A stretch of DNA of 6,031 nucleotides, taken from the NCBI GenBank assembly GCA_013815395.1, contig JACDGH010000170.1, positions 1 to 6,031 on the forward strand, given 5' to 3'. Under the pieces are notes generated by a model, which searched no databases, had not been told where the DNA came from, and was given only the letters and a program-made list of their open reading frames with translations. This document shows positions 4,987 to 6,031 of this stretch, piece by piece. The position numbers and the translations under genes are program-made. Numbering within the stretch: the first letter of the stretch is position 1; each line of letters opens with the position of its first letter. This DNA is from Parachlamydiaceae bacterium (GTDB lineage: Bacteria; Chlamydiota; Chlamydiia; Chlamydiales; Parachlamydiaceae).

Positions 4987-5697
4987 TTAGCTCACCAAAA
5001 TCGAGCTCGTCAATTCAGAAAGTTTTTTAATTTCTTGGTTATGCGCATTAAAATTAATCGGAGATAGCCAAATTTCATATGCTGTTTTTAGTGCGGGCCA
5101 ATCCCTACTCGTTATTGCATACCAAGTTGTATCTCGATTTCTAGACTTGTAAATAGTCGCTTGTCGAAAGGCTCCTTCATAGGAAGATCCTAATCTTTGG
5201 GCCGCATGTCGCGAAGGAGCATTAAGAGAGTCGCATTTCCATTCCAATCGTCTAAAGCCCGATTCAAAAGCCCACTTAATCATCAGTAGTAAGGCCTCGG
5301 TACCAGCTCTCGTTCTTTGTAAAAGTGGCGACAGGTGAATATGACCTATTTCAATGCAGCCAATATTTGGTTCAATTCGCAAATAACTAGCTAGGCCAGC
5401 AGGCCCTTCTGATCCTGAGATTGTATAAAACTTTGGATCTTCTCCAAAGCAAGTATTTTCGGCCCAAATAGAAAATTCAATTTCGCTAGTAAAGGGACCA
5501 TAAGACATATAGGTCCAGTTTTTGCCCGTGGTATCCTTCGAAAACGCTCTATGCAGAGCTGATAAATGGGAAAAAGAAATAGGCTCTACAAACGAAACCT
5601 TTCCTTTCAACTCCCTAAAATCCGGACGCGTAGGAGGTTGAAAATTGTCAATAGAAAGCCCAATAGGCTGCCCCAGCAAATTTGAGGTTTGATTCAT
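4987..5697 (-). CDS. GNAT-family N-acetyltransferase (RimJ/RimL type)
   Basis: A complete 236-residue cytoplasmic acetyltransferase that would transfer an acetyl group from acetyl-CoA to an amine; the substrate is unknown. It belongs to a well-marked subgroup beginning with a LGQPIG motif (residues 8-13), followed by a RPDF...LKGK lead-in, NWTYMSYGPF (60-69), ASYLRIEP (103-110), IEIGHIHLSP (115-124), LQRTRAGTEALLLM (126-139, the region of the pyrophosphate-binding loop), EWKCDSLNAPSRHAAQRLG (152-170), and YKSRNRDTTWYAI (183-195). Every subgroup motif is present and the length is typical, so it appears intact. The start fits the family N-terminus, although only a weak AAAGG lies about 12 nt upstream. 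It follows the methyltransferase gene by 32 bp on the same strand and is probably co-transcribed with it. Confidence 0.9.
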   Translation of the reverse strand: MNQTSNLLGQPIGLSIDNFQPPTRPDFRELKGKVSFVEPISFSHLSALHRAFSKDTTGKNWTYMSYGPFTSEIEFSIWAENTCFGEDPKFYTISGSEGPAGLASYLRIEPNIGCIEIGHIHLSPLLQRTRAGTEALLLMIKWAFESGFRRLEWKCDSLNAPSRHAAQRLGSSYEGAFRQATIYKSRNRDTTWYAITSRDWPALKTAYEIWLSPINFNAHNQEIKKLSELTSSILVS

Positions 5698-5729
5698 TTT
5701 AAATTACAACCTTTGAATTCATAATAAGA

Positions 5730-6031
5730 TTATTTTTTTTTATGCTCTAAAATTATGAGGATTTTTTTATAGGGATGATTTACGTATCTTTGTGAATCCA
5801 ATGGGATAAATTCAAGAGACTTATCCCCAATTTCATCTAAAAATTTGTCATGAAGGGGTTTAGGAAGGTCTATTAAAAAAGGCAGCCACCCTCTTACATA
5901 ATCTTCAAATCCTTTCTTTCCTATAAATTTTGCTTCATGAGAAGATGTTTCAAGGTGTAAAATTTTTAAATCCAAATCTTCAGCTATTACTCGATAATCA
6001 TCCTCGTTTAAAAAATGATAAGGCCTTGAAT
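5730..6031 (-). CDS. SAM-dependent methyltransferase, C-terminal part (partial)
   Basis: The frame is open to the window edge and shows the last 99 residues; the N-terminal SAM-binding fold lies outside. The visible part matches the C-terminal region of class I methyltransferases of the trans-aconitate 2-methyltransferase/biotin-synthesis BioC-like group: PYHFLNEDDYRVIAEDLDLK (the helix and strand after the Rossmann core), FIGKKGFEDYVRGWLPFLIDLP (the substrate-cap region with the characteristic GWLPFL), KFLDEIGDK, and a final strand KKILIILEHKKK. An internal TTG at 5975 is not the start, since coding similarity continues upstream of it. The substrate cannot be told from this part. The downstream acetyltransferase, 32 bp away on the same strand, is probably in the same operon. 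Confidence 0.8.
   Translation of the reverse strand, partial: SRPYHFLNEDDYRVIAEDLDLKILHLETSSHEAKFIGKKGFEDYVRGWLPFLIDLPKPLHDKFLDEIGDKSLEFIPLDSQRYVNHPYKKILIILEHKKK

Noticed and set aside
1..6031. CRISPR arrays, tRNA or rRNA genes, transposase genes
   Set aside because: No regularly spaced short repeats, no tRNA-like cloverleaf ending in CCA, no rRNA-like segment and no transposase motif were seen on either strand.

Overview
The window is AT-rich (only short GC-rich islands) and looks like accessory DNA of a gammaproteobacterium. Codon use, the HipBA pair, a small two-helix membrane protein and a decayed helical-repeat protein would all fit Legionella or a relative, but no marker gene proves it. 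Apart from the tail of one gene at the left edge, every credible gene lies on the minus strand, so the region reads functionally from right to left.

Right end (4987-6031): the C-terminal 99 residues of a SAM-dependent methyltransferase of the trans-aconitate methyltransferase type, then, 32 bp downstream, a complete GNAT N-acetyltransferase of the RimJ/RimL type. They look like a two-gene transcription unit of small-molecule or protein modifying enzymes.

Centre (3215-4756): one decayed gene of about 485 codons. It has a strong ribosome binding site and a good sigma-70 type promoter whose -10 element lies inside a 17/19 match to the Fur box, so it was probably iron-repressed. The frame is broken by an in-frame TAA (4439-4441), a 1-bp deletion near 4126-4133 and a 1-bp gain in a T8 run (3905-3912). 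Stitched together, it gives an N-terminal membrane segment followed by roughly three alpha-helical repeats of about 100 residues. I do not recognise the family. Four separate small ORFs in this stretch are pieces of it.

Left-centre (1022-3175): an intact type II toxin-antitoxin operon, hipB then hipA with an ATGA overlap, and its own promoter with an imperfect inverted-repeat operator. Immediately upstream is a deleted, frameshifted remnant of a second hipA (2857-3172). It carries the same 3' flank, including a 62-bp GC-rich segment that is 60/62 identical to one downstream of the intact hipA. The live module is therefore bracketed by direct repeats.

Left (1-1021): a 43-codon gene tail on the plus strand, a small putative two-helix membrane protein on the minus strand, and a non-coding stretch. 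That stretch holds a strong 84-nt nested hairpin (868-951), a candidate structured RNA of unknown class.
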